Source: Arenibacter palladensis (GTDB taxonomy: Bacteria; Bacteroidota; Bacteroidia; Flavobacteriales; Flavobacteriaceae). From it: a stretch of DNA of 64,000 nt. Every line of letters begins with the position of its first letter. The first letter of the stretch is position 1. The notes under the pieces were generated by a model. The model did no database searches, was not told where the DNA came from, and saw only the letters and a program-made list of their open reading frames with translations. The translations under genes and the position numbers were made by a program. Positions 33,554 through 41,053 of this stretch are shown in pieces. The stretch covers positions 124,001-188,000 of the forward strand of contig NZ_FQUX01000004.1 in the NCBI RefSeq assembly GCF_900129275.1. Direction: 5' to 3'.

Positions 33554-33699
33554 TTTTATCGCTAAAGTGAAATTGGGCCTTCTGACGTTTATCGGCAATA
33601 TTTTGCACTTTATCCGTGATTTTCCCCCTTAACGAGTAACAGTGCTTTTCGGCGAATTGGAACCTGGAAAAGTACGCTTGCGCGAGTTATATATATAAC
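33554..33699 (+). promoter_or_regulatory. Peptide-cassette leader, copy 3 (lacks first repeat)
   Basis: ATC cores are at 33558, 33591 and 33612 (spacing 33 and 21 bp), matching the second to fourth repeats of copies 1 and 2. At the expected position of the first repeat (33537) the sequence is CTTC, with no match, so the homology begins just before 33,554. The palindrome GTTATATATATAAC is at 33686-33699, flanked by CTTGCG (33677-33682) and CGCAAG (33704-33709), which can pair perfectly. Confidence 0.7.
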
Positions 33700-33711
33700 A
33701 AAACGCAAGTC

Positions 33712-33951
33712 ATGAAAACCATTTTAACTTTAATCTTTATTCTTTTTATCGGAGTAGCTGCACAAGCTAATAACGGTGCTGCCGAAGTAAAGATTGAAAC
33801 TGTTGCCATGTCTATAGTAACTGCTACTGCAAAACAGGAAGTTGCCGTTAAAAATGAAAATTCCGTAGCGCGTTTGTACATGTTCAAAAATTCTAAAATA
33901 ACCAAAGCATTGTCTTTTTCAACTAAATTAAACAAAGCCAAATTGGCCTAA
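33712..33951 (+). CDS. 79-residue secreted peptide, cassette copy 3
   Basis: 79 residues: signal peptide MKTILTLIFILFIGVAAQAN, then the mature part NGAAEVKIETVAMSIVTATA and the conserved end KLNKAKLA. It differs from copy 2 by seven residues (for example TKALSFS instead of TKELSFS). It is followed at 52 bp by the membrane-peptide gene, as in copy 2. Function unknown. Confidence 0.85.
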   Translation: MKTILTLIFILFIGVAAQANNGAAEVKIETVAMSIVTATAKQEVAVKNENSVARLYMFKNSKITKALSFSTKLNKAKLA

Positions 33952-34003
33952 CACGATACACTAACCTACTGCCCTTAAACGGACAGTCCCAAAATAGACC
34001 ATT

Positions 34004-34123
34004 ATGATATTATTTGCGCTTTTAATCCTCATATCCCTAGGCCTTAGTCACATTATTATTTTTCCCAAAACCAAGGGTATCCTAAGACCTTTAAAAGTGT
34101 CGGTAAAACAGGACAAGGAATAA
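34004..34123 (+). CDS. 39-residue membrane peptide, partner of cassette copy 3
   Basis: ATG at 34004, TAA ending at 34123. The product is one hydrophobic helix (MILFALLILISLGLSHIIIF) and a basic tail with PKTKGILRPLK ending KQDKE. It aligns with the ORF after copy 2, sharing FPKTxG, PLK and a Val-Lys-rich end, while the DNA differs at many wobble positions. It is probably a single-pass membrane peptide co-transcribed with the secreted peptide. Confidence 0.7.
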   Translation: MILFALLILISLGLSHIIIFPKTKGILRPLKVSVKQDKE

Positions 34124-34227
34124 GCCATTATTCGTTATCCAATTTTCAGGCTCTTTGAGATACAACCTCAGGTTATTTTAAAAAAATAAGGAAATATATA
34201 TTAACATGTGTAGACATTACCTATGGG

Positions 34228-35436
34228 TTAGGTCTTAAAAGGATGTTGTATGTCTGAAAATTTAACAATGTAGTTTGTGCCTTTCTTCGAGGAATCCCTG
34301 TTTATGGATCCCTTTAATTGACGGGACAGGTTATGGATAAGTTTTAGCCCCAGCGATTTTGTATTCTTATGGCTGATCCCCTCAGGAAAGCCTTCGCCAT
34401 CATCACCAATATAAAGTATATAGTCCTTTCCATTGGATTTTACCAGTTCTATATGTATTTCCCCTGGATCGTTATCCTTAATACCGTATTTAAGGGCATT
34501 GGTAATTACTTCGTTGATCAATAGTCCTAACGGAATGGCAGTATCTATACCCAGTTTAATATCCGGGATTTTGATGTTAAGGGTGATGTTGTTTTCAGTG
34601 CCTTTAAAGGATCGTATAAGATAATCACTTAATTCCTCTACATAGGACTTGTATTCAATTTTGGAAAGATCATGGCGCATATACAGCATCTCATGTACCA
34701 TGGCCATTGAAATTACCCTATTCTGACTGCTCTTTATCAAAGTTTTTATTCTTGGTTCTTCAATGCTTCTGGATTGAAGGCTAAGTAAACTGGATACGGT
34801 TTGAAGGTTGTTCTTTACCCTATGGTGAATTTCCTTTAAAAGCGTGTCTTTCTCCCTGATTCGGGCCTCGTTTTCGTTTCGGATTTTATGTAATTCGTTG
34901 TGTGCCTTTAGAAGGTTTTTTCCTATGACACCTCCCAAGAGGTAAACGGAGAACAGAATACTAAAAAGGGCAAAAATATTCTTACTTTCGGCGGGGACCA
35001 CATTTTCCGTAAAATTAAATTCCGCAATACTCTGGGAGTAGATCAGAATAATGATCAATAGATTTAGATTTAAATAAATACGGCCGTATTCCTTGGTGCT
35101 AATATAACCCGCAAAAACCACCAAAGCCAGTACAAAAATAAAGGGACTGTTAATGCCTCCACTGTAAATAGTAATAATGACAGAGGATGCCAATGCCATT
35201 ATTGAAGTAATATTGTAAGTTAATCCAAGCAATTTATGTTTGTGAAATGCAAGGGTGTTGGCCAAATTAAGAACACCGAAAACAATAAAAATATCAGGGA
35301 TTATTTGAGTGATATTGAGGAAAAATATACATACAATACCAAATATAATGGACAGGACAGAGGAAATATAGTTAACCCTTAACGTTAAACGGACTTTGTC
35401 CTTAAGTCGGTACTGATCCTGAGTGGGTATTTGCAT
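34228..35436 (-). CDS. Membrane sensor histidine kinase (HisKA_2 type)
   Basis: 402 residues. Six predicted membrane helices lie between about residues 22 and 172, with no large extracellular domain. A linker follows, then the phospho-acceptor motif KEIHHRVKNNLQTVSSLLSLQ (His204 or His205), typical of HisKA_2/HWE-like kinases, and an HATPase domain with LINEVITNALKYGI and GDDGEGFPEGI. No response regulator gene is adjacent. It could act on an orphan regulator. The third cassette ends about 100 bp to the left but is on the opposite strand; a functional tie is not shown. The 308 bp upstream hold its promoter and the secA terminator. Confidence 0.85.
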   Translation of the reverse strand: MQIPTQDQYRLKDKVRLTLRVNYISSVLSIIFGIVCIFFLNITQIIPDIFIVFGVLNLANTLAFHKHKLLGLTYNITSIMALASSVIITIYSGGINSPFIFVLALVVFAGYISTKEYGRIYLNLNLLIIILIYSQSIAEFNFTENVVPAESKNIFALFSILFSVYLLGGVIGKNLLKAHNELHKIRNENEARIREKDTLLKEIHHRVKNNLQTVSSLLSLQSRSIEEPRIKTLIKSSQNRVISMAMVHEMLYMRHDLSKIEYKSYVEELSDYLIRSFKGTENNITLNIKIPDIKLGIDTAIPLGLLINEVITNALKYGIKDNDPGEIHIELVKSNGKDYILYIGDDGEGFPEGISHKNTKSLGLKLIHNLSRQLKGSINRDSSKKGTNYIVKFSDIQHPFKT

Positions 35437-35673
35437 TAAAAAATGGTTAATGGTTGTATTATGAGGGTAAAGATAATCGTTTGAATTAAAGCACGATGAA
35501 TTTTAAGGTTAAAACAATATTTTTATGGAAATCCCCTATACCTCGTAGGATGGATTTTGGATCTATTGATTTTTGGCCCCAATTATTCACCTTTTTTATT
35601 CGATTTTAATTCTATTTTTCCGTCAGAAAAACCTTAGACTTATTATAAATATATTAAAATTTGGACAATAAAA

Positions 35674-35703
35674 AAGCGACGCCTTTTAGGAGCGTCGCTT
35701 TTT
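35674..35703. terminator. Terminator downstream of secA
   Basis: Strong stem AAGCGACGC/GCGTCGCTT (35674-35682 and 35692-35700) with a 9-nt loop, an A-run at the left and a T-run at the right, so it works in both directions. On the minus strand it ends secA transcription before the kinase promoter. Confidence 0.85.
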
Positions 35704-35744
35704 TTGGTGTACTACTTGAATTATAAAGCTGTTGGGTGTTTTGG

Positions 35745-38700
35745 CTAATCTTCTATAATAACCCATTCGCCTTTGTCCAAAAGCGGTTCGGCTTGTTTGT
35801 ATTTGACCGTCTTGCTTTCGCCGGACATTACATTCTTTATGGTGACTCTTTCGTTTCTTCCTATTTTGGCCTTTTCCCGTACAATGGTTTCGGTTACCTG
35901 AGGCCGTCCACCTTGATTTTGGCCTACAGCCCGGCTTTGGGCCGACATTTCATCACTGTTGGGAATTTCTTCCTTGGAGGTCTTTAAATTTTCCTTTGGC
36001 CTGCGAATATTTCGGGCCTCCTGAATCTCCGGACTCTGTGTTGGAAGTTCTCCTTTAAACAAGAAAGAAACTATTTCTTTGTTCACCTTTTCTATCATTC
36101 CCTTGAAAAGTTCAAAGGCCTCAAATTTGTAGATCAATAAGGGATCCTTTTGTTCATGTACGGCCAATTGGACAGATTGTTTTAACTCGTCCATTTTTCG
36201 TAGATGTGTTTTCCAGGAATCGTCAATAATGGCGAGAGAAATGTTTTTTTCAAAATCCGTTACCAATTGGTTGCCGTCACTTTCGTAGGCATCCTGAAGA
36301 TTGGTAACCACATTCAAGGTTTTAATCCCGTCCGTAAAGGGCACTACAATTCTTTCGAACTTATTGGCGTTGTCTTCATATACCTTTTTGATGACCGGGA
36401 AGGCCGTGGCAGCGTTTCGCTCCATTTTGTCCTTGTAATGGGTATATGCCGTTTTATATATAATATTCGCCATTTCCTGTACGCCCATTTTCCCAAAGTC
36501 GTTTTCGCTAATAGGGGAGGTGATGGAGAAATATTTTATAAGTTCAAATTCAAAGTTCTTATAGTCGCTGGCTGCCTTGTTGGTGTCCACAATTACCTCG
36601 CAAGTGTCGTAGATCATATTGGCAATATCTACTTTAAGTCGCTCGCCTTGTAGGGCGTGACGTCTTCTTTTGTAGACTACTTCCCTTTGGGCGTTCATAA
36701 CATCATCATATTCCAACAATCGCTTACGGACACCAAAATTGTTTTCCTCCACTTTTTTCTGGGCACGCTCAATAGATTTCGTCATCATGGAATGTTGAAT
36801 AACCTCACCTTCTTCCAAGCCCATTTTATCCATCATTTTGGCTACCCTGTCCGATCCGAACAATCGCATAAGGTTGTCTTCCAAGGAAACATAGAATTGG
36901 GAGCTTCCTGGGTCTCCCTGTCGCCCGGAACGACCTCTAAGCTGTCTGTCTACCCTTCTTGAATCATGGCGTTCTGTTCCTACGATGGCCAAACCACCAG
37001 CTTTTTTTACTTCTTCACTTAATTTAATGTCGGTACCACGACCTGCCATGTTGGTAGCTATGGTCACCACACCTGCGTTTCCGGCCTCGGCTACAATATC
37101 CGCTTCTTTTTTGTGCAATTTGGCGTTAAGTACATTGTGCGGTACTTTTCTAATGGTCAACATACGGGAAAGAAGTTCAGAAATTTCAACAGAGGTAGTA
37201 CCAATAAGTACCGGTCTTCCCGACTGTGATATTTTGGTAACCTCATCAATAATGGCATTGTACTTTTCGCGTTTGGTCTTATAGATCAAGTCCTGTCTGT
37301 CGTCTCGTGCAATAGGCCTGTTGGTAGGGATTTCCATCACATCCAACTTGTAAATTTCCCAAAATTCCCCGGCTTCGGTAACGGCTGTACCGGTCATCCC
37401 TGCCAGTTTACTGTACATTCTAAAGTAGTTCTGCAAGGTTACGGTGGCAAAGGTTTGGGTCATGGCCTCGATCTTTACATTTTCCTTGGCTTCAATGGCC
37501 TGGTGCAATCCGTCAGAATAACGTCGCCCATCCATAATACGGCCCGTTTGCTCGTCTACGATCATTACCTTGTTCTCCATAACCACATACTCCACATCCT
37601 TCTCAAAAAGTGTGTATGCCTTTAAAAGTTGGTTCATGGTATGGATACGCTCACTTTTTATGGCAAAGTCCTTGAACAATTCCTCCTTTAGTTCGGCTTC
37701 CTTGTTGATTTCAAGATCCTGACTCTCAATTTTTGCTATTTCATGGCCAATATCGGGCATTACAAAAAAGTCCTTGTCGCCATCCCCTGATAAATATTCA
37801 ACTCCTTTTTCGGTAAGCTCTATCTGGTTATTTTTTTCATCGATAACAAACCAAAGTTCTTCATCTACCTTTGGCATTTCACGGTTGTTATCCTGCATAT
37901 AAAAGTTCTCGGTCTTTTGAAGTAACTGTTTTACCCCTTCTTCACTCAAGAATTTTATTAAGGCTTTGTTTTTAGGAAGACCTCTGTGGACACGTAACAA
38001 AAGGAAACCACCTTCTTTGGTATCTCCTTCGGAAATCAACTTTTTGGCCTCGGCCAAAACTCCCGTCAAGTAGGCTCGTTGTTTGTTGACAATATCACCT
38101 ACTTTGGGTTTCAGTTCATTAAATTCATGTCGATCCCCTTCCGGTACCGGTCCTGAAATGATCAAGGGGGTACGGGCATCATCTACAAGAACGGAATCCA
38201 CCTCATCCACAATGGCATAATTATGGGGTCTTTGAACCAGGTCACTGGGGGTATGGGCCATATTGTCCCTAAGATAATCAAAGCCGAATTCATTGTTGGT
38301 GCCGTAGGTAATATCCGCGTTATAGGCAGCCCTACGTCCGTCAGAATTAGGTTGGTGTTTGTCTATACAATCCACTGAAAGTCCGTGGAATTCGAATATT
38401 GGTGCCATCCAGGCGCTATCCCTTTTGGCCAGATAATCGTTTACGGTAACCAAATGGGCTCCGTTTCCGGTTAAAGCGTTTAAATAGAGGGGCAGGGTAG
38501 CTACTAAGGTCTTACCTTCCCCAGTTTGCATTTCCGCAATCTTTCCTTGGTGAAGGGCTATCCCCCCAATTAACTGAACATCATAATGTACCATGTCCCA
38601 GGTAACTTCCTTTCCGGCGGCATCCCAAGAGTTTTTCCAGATGGCATTGTCGCCATCCAAAGTAACGTAATCCTTTGAACCGGAAAGTAGCCTGTCGTAT

Positions 38701-39104
38701 TCGGAAGCTTTTACGGTAATGGTTTCATTATTGGCAAAGCGTTTTGCTGTTTCCTTGACAACGGCAAAGGCTTCGGGCAACATATCTGACAGGGCCTTTT
38801 CGGAAATGGTATATATTTCCCCTTTAAGTTTGTCTATATCCGCATAAATATCTTCGTTCTTGTCTATGTCTGCAGACTCCTTTACTTCTTTTAGCAACTT
38901 GTCTATTTGCTCATTGATCTCTTTGCAATCTTCTTTTATTTTATTCTTAAAAAAAGCAGTCTTTGCCCTAAGTTCATCGTGGCTTAATTTTTCCAAAGCC
39001 GCTTCGAACGATTTTATTTGATTGACCAAAGGTTGTAGGTCCTTGACATCTTTCTTTGATTTATCCCCTACAAATACCTTTAATACTGAATTTAAAAAAC
39101 TCAT
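35745..39104 (-). CDS. secA: Preprotein translocase ATPase SecA
   Basis: 1119 residues, as usual for the long SecA of Bacteroidota. Nucleotide-binding fold 1 has [17 protein letters not shown] (Walker A) and [22 protein letters not shown] (Walker B). Fold 2 has [12 protein letters not shown] and the [19 protein letters not shown] helicase motif VI. The C-terminus lacks the Cys-rich zinc motif seen in E. coli and ends with a basic segment ([17 protein letters not shown]). It drives Sec-dependent export; it is essential and single-copy in most relatives. Gene flanked by terminators on both sides, hence monocistronic. Confidence 0.95.
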   Translation of the reverse strand: MSFLNSVLKVFVGDKSKKDVKDLQPLVNQIKSFEAALEKLSHDELRAKTAFFKNKIKEDCKEINEQIDKLLKEVKESADIDKNEDIYADIDKLKGEIYTISEKALSDMLPEAFAVVKETAKRFANNETITVKASEYDRLLSGSKDYVTLDGDNAIWKNSWDAAGKEVTWDMVHYDVQLIGGIALHQGKIAEMQTGEGKTLVATLPLYLNALTGNGAHLVTVNDYLAKRDSAWMAPIFEFHGLSVDCIDKHQPNSDGRRAAYNADITYGTNNEFGFDYLRDNMAHTPSDLVQRPHNYAIVDEVDSVLVDDARTPLIISGPVPEGDRHEFNELKPKVGDIVNKQRAYLTGVLAEAKKLISEGDTKEGGFLLLRVHRGLPKNKALIKFLSEEGVKQLLQKTENFYMQDNNREMPKVDEELWFVIDEKNNQIELTEKGVEYLSGDGDKDFFVMPDIGHEIAKIESQDLEINKEAELKEELFKDFAIKSERIHTMNQLLKAYTLFEKDVEYVVMENKVMIVDEQTGRIMDGRRYSDGLHQAIEAKENVKIEAMTQTFATVTLQNYFRMYSKLAGMTGTAVTEAGEFWEIYKLDVMEIPTNRPIARDDRQDLIYKTKREKYNAIIDEVTKISQSGRPVLIGTTSVEISELLSRMLTIRKVPHNVLNAKLHKKEADIVAEAGNAGVVTIATNMAGRGTDIKLSEEVKKAGGLAIVGTERHDSRRVDRQLRGRSGRQGDPGSSQFYVSLEDNLMRLFGSDRVAKMMDKMGLEEGEVIQHSMMTKSIERAQKKVEENNFGVRKRLLEYDDVMNAQREVVYKRRRHALQGERLKVDIANMIYDTCEVIVDTNKAASDYKNFEFELIKYFSITSPISENDFGKMGVQEMANIIYKTAYTHYKDKMERNAATAFPVIKKVYEDNANKFERIVVPFTDGIKTLNVVTNLQDAYESDGNQLVTDFEKNISLAIIDDSWKTHLRKMDELKQSVQLAVHEQKDPLLIYKFEAFELFKGMIEKVNKEIVSFLFKGELPTQSPEIQEARNIRRPKENLKTSKEEIPNSDEMSAQSRAVGQNQGGRPQVTETIVREKAKIGRNERVTIKNVMSGESKTVKYKQAEPLLDKGEWVIIED

Positions 39105-39237
39105 AATGATTTTCTGTTATTAATGAAAGACTTGGTAAAAGCCTTTTCCAATGTATGTGCATAAAATATTCTAGTTGGCACTTGCAATGCCATCTTTTGG
39201 ATACAAGAGTTCCAACATCAAAATTACGTAAAAAAAA

Positions 39238-39255
39238 AGCCTCATATGAGACTTT
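39238..39255. terminator. Probable terminator after the DUF2795 gene
   Basis: Short palindrome CTCATATGAG with flanking AAG.../...CTT, preceded by an A-run and followed by a T-run. The stem is interrupted by one mismatch, so it is weaker than the terminator after secA. It ends transcripts of the DUF2795 gene before the secA promoter. Confidence 0.6.
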
Positions 39256-39278
39256 TTTGTTGTAATTCCGTTAATATT

Positions 39279-39503
39279 TTAATACTCGTCCTCGTTCCAA
39301 AGATAGTCTTCTTCGGTAGGATAGTCTGGCCAAATCTCTTCGATTGATTCATAAATCTCCCCTCCTTCTTCCTCCATGGACTGTAGGTTTTCTACAACCT
39401 CCAAAGGTGCACCGGTTCTAATTGAGTAATCTATCAATTCGTCTTTTGTTGCGGGCCAGGGCGCATCGCTCAAATAAGATGCTAATTCTAATGTCCAATA
39501 CAT
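39279..39503 (-). CDS. DUF2795 family small acidic protein
   Basis: 74 residues, very acidic, with YLSDAPWPATKDELIDYSIRTGAP and an acidic C-terminal end (TEEDYLWNEDEY). The ordering PWPATKDELIDYAxxxGAP is the DUF2795 signature. It is a small soluble protein common near secA in flavobacteria. Function unknown. It has its own 137 bp upstream region. Confidence 0.85.
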   Translation of the reverse strand: MYWTLELASYLSDAPWPATKDELIDYSIRTGAPLEVVENLQSMEEEGGEIYESIEEIWPDYPTEEDYLWNEDEY

Positions 39504-39640
39504 CGTAATTATTTATTTTTTAATATTTTGCAAAAGTAATTTTTAAACTGAAACTGCCAAGTTTTTTTGCGAAAAATTCATCCAATTCTATTCTACTTTT
39601 ATCGCTTTAATAATTTGATAACGAAGAATTAACGAATTTA

Positions 39641-40216
39641 TTAGTTCTGCTTCTCCGGAATCCACTTTATTTCCTCAGCTTGTACATCATAGGACAATTT
39701 TCGTGCCAATACAAAGAGAAAATCGGAAAGTCTGTTAATATAGGATAACAAGATAGGGTCTACAGGCTCAAAATCGTTTAATTGCGACACTAGACGCTCC
39801 GCCCTACGGCAAATAGTCCTTGCAATATGACAATATGACACTGTTGTATGCCCTCCAGGCAATATAAAATGGGTCATAGGGGGCAGCTGCTGTTCCATCA
39901 GGTCTATTTCCTTCTCTAGGAGGTTTATATCTTCGGCCTCGATTTTAGGAATATTTAAACGGTCCTTTCCACTTTTCAGTTTTTCTTTCTTGGGGTCGAT
40001 CGCCAATAAGGCCCCAACCGTAAATAGTTTTTCTTGAATTTTTATCAATATCTTCTTGGAGGATTCCTCTATTGGCTGGTCCCGTATTAAACCAATCCAA
40101 GAATTGAGTTCGTCCAAGGTGCCATAACTTTCAATTCGGATGTGATGTTTCGGTACCCGGGTACCGCCAAAAAGACCTGTTGTGCCATCATCTCCAGTCT
40201 TGGTATATATTTTCAT
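39641..40216 (-). CDS. ATP:cob(I)alamin adenosyltransferase, PduO type
   Basis: 191 residues. The N-terminal signature is KIYTKTGDDGTTGLFGGTRV (ATP-binding loop, residues 2-21), and the cobalamin-side motif is CHIARTICRRAERLV near residue 130. It transfers the adenosyl group of ATP to cob(I)alamin to form coenzyme B12, used by enzymes such as methylmalonyl-CoA mutase or ribonucleotide reductase class II. The length and motifs are complete. It is the last gene in its direction before a 137 bp gap. Confidence 0.95.
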   Translation of the reverse strand: MKIYTKTGDDGTTGLFGGTRVPKHHIRIESYGTLDELNSWIGLIRDQPIEESSKKILIKIQEKLFTVGALLAIDPKKEKLKSGKDRLNIPKIEAEDINLLEKEIDLMEQQLPPMTHFILPGGHTTVSYCHIARTICRRAERLVSQLNDFEPVDPILLSYINRLSDFLFVLARKLSYDVQAEEIKWIPEKQN

Positions 40217-40322
40217 GCCGGTCTATGTGTATTTTTTGGTGCTATTAATTATAATATGGATGATAGGGAAGGGCAAGACTGGCCAAGACTAAGGTTTGTT
40301 TTGGGGCAAGTCTTTTATAGTT

Positions 40323-40478
40323 TTATCCTTGGTCGTTGGACTTGCTTCTATCCTCCCGTTTATAATCTTCCATAAATTTTCTGGATTTTCTATCTCTGGT
40401 TCTTCTTTTGGTAAACCCTTGGGCAACAAAGAAAATAACTCCAAGAACGGCAAGTACTATGTAAATGATGTAGTCCAT
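40323..40478 (-). CDS. 51-residue small membrane protein
   Basis: ATG at 40478, TAA at 40323. The product is a single hydrophobic helix (MDYIIYIVLAVLGVIFFVAQ) followed by a strongly basic, charged tail that begins GFTKRRTRDRKSRKF. It resembles small membrane proteins that modulate larger complexes, but no partner is apparent. The rest of the 308 bp gap (40,217-40,524) is AT-rich and empty. Coding is supported by the helix-plus-tail plan and good codon use; no homologue can be checked here. Confidence 0.6.
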   Translation of the reverse strand: MDYIIYIVLAVLGVIFFVAQGFTKRRTRDRKSRKFMEDYKREDRSKSNDQG

Positions 40479-40524
40479 CGGTCATGTTTTTATGAATTTC
40501 TTTATCTCCATTAAAAATACGGGT

Positions 40525-41031
40525 TTAAATCCGAATCTTAAAATGCTCCTTGGCTTGTTCCCTTCTAAAAAATACCAGTCCACAGTAAAAAAGGTCCATG
40601 GTTACCGTTACCTGATTCAATTCTTTTATACTTTCCCATAATTTGTGGGTATACTCCGTTTGGTAGATCCCATTTACCAAAACAACAGTATCATTGGCAA
40701 TGCTATTATTGTCAACAATTAACTCGTCAATGGTTTCCCTGTGTAACTTTTCAATATAAATTATTTGATTGGAAGTGTTGGCAAAGGATACCCCTTTAAT
40801 GTTTTTTGTTATTTCCTTTTCCAAAGCAATATTGGAAGGGACCAATTGTACTTGTGCTATTTTAAAATAGGCAATTGTTTTTAATAGAATATTTTTGGAC
40901 TTGGATGTATTAAAATGAGGGGAAGCGTATAGACATTTGGTTATAAACCGGTAGACGAATGGAGAATGTACCCCATGCTGGTTATTGGATGACAGCCAGA
41001 ACTTAATAAATGCAAATAACCTATATAACAT
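40525..41031 (-). CDS. Degenerate SAM methyltransferase-like protein
   Basis: The ATG at 41031 gives 168 residues; an ATG at 41196 would read back into the neighbouring ABC-F gene and is rejected. The N-terminus IKFWLSSNNQHGVHSPFVYR is characteristic of a methyltransferase group found in flavobacteria, and the C-terminus VTMDLFYCGLVFFRREQAK also matches it. The glycine-rich SAM motif (normally ELGxxxG) between them is missing, and the protein is about 60-80 residues shorter than I would expect. It is therefore probably not an active methyltransferase. It lies 22 bp downstream of the ABC-F gene. Confidence 0.65.
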   Translation of the reverse strand: MLYRLFAFIKFWLSSNNQHGVHSPFVYRFITKCLYASPHFNTSKSKNILLKTIAYFKIAQVQLVPSNIALEKEITKNIKGVSFANTSNQIIYIEKLHRETIDELIVDNNSIANDTVVLVNGIYQTEYTHKLWESIKELNQVTVTMDLFYCGLVFFRREQAKEHFKIRI

Positions 41032-41053
41032 CTTATACTTTGTTGGACAGGAT

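Noticed and set aside
33687-33941. Minus-strand ORF of 84 codons opposite the third 79-residue peptide gene
   Set aside because: It is the shadow of the peptide gene; the plus strand has the signal peptide, the conserved leader and two homologous copies.
24998-33951. Insertion sequence, integron or phage as source of the three repeated cassettes
   Set aside because: No transposase, integrase or target-site duplication is seen, and terminal inverted repeats are missing. The copies differ by amino-acid changes spread over the gene.
34228-35436. Histidine kinase as the dedicated regulator of the third peptide cassette
   Set aside because: It is a HisKA_2-type kinase without adjacent LytTR regulator, transcribed in the other direction; proximity alone is not enough.
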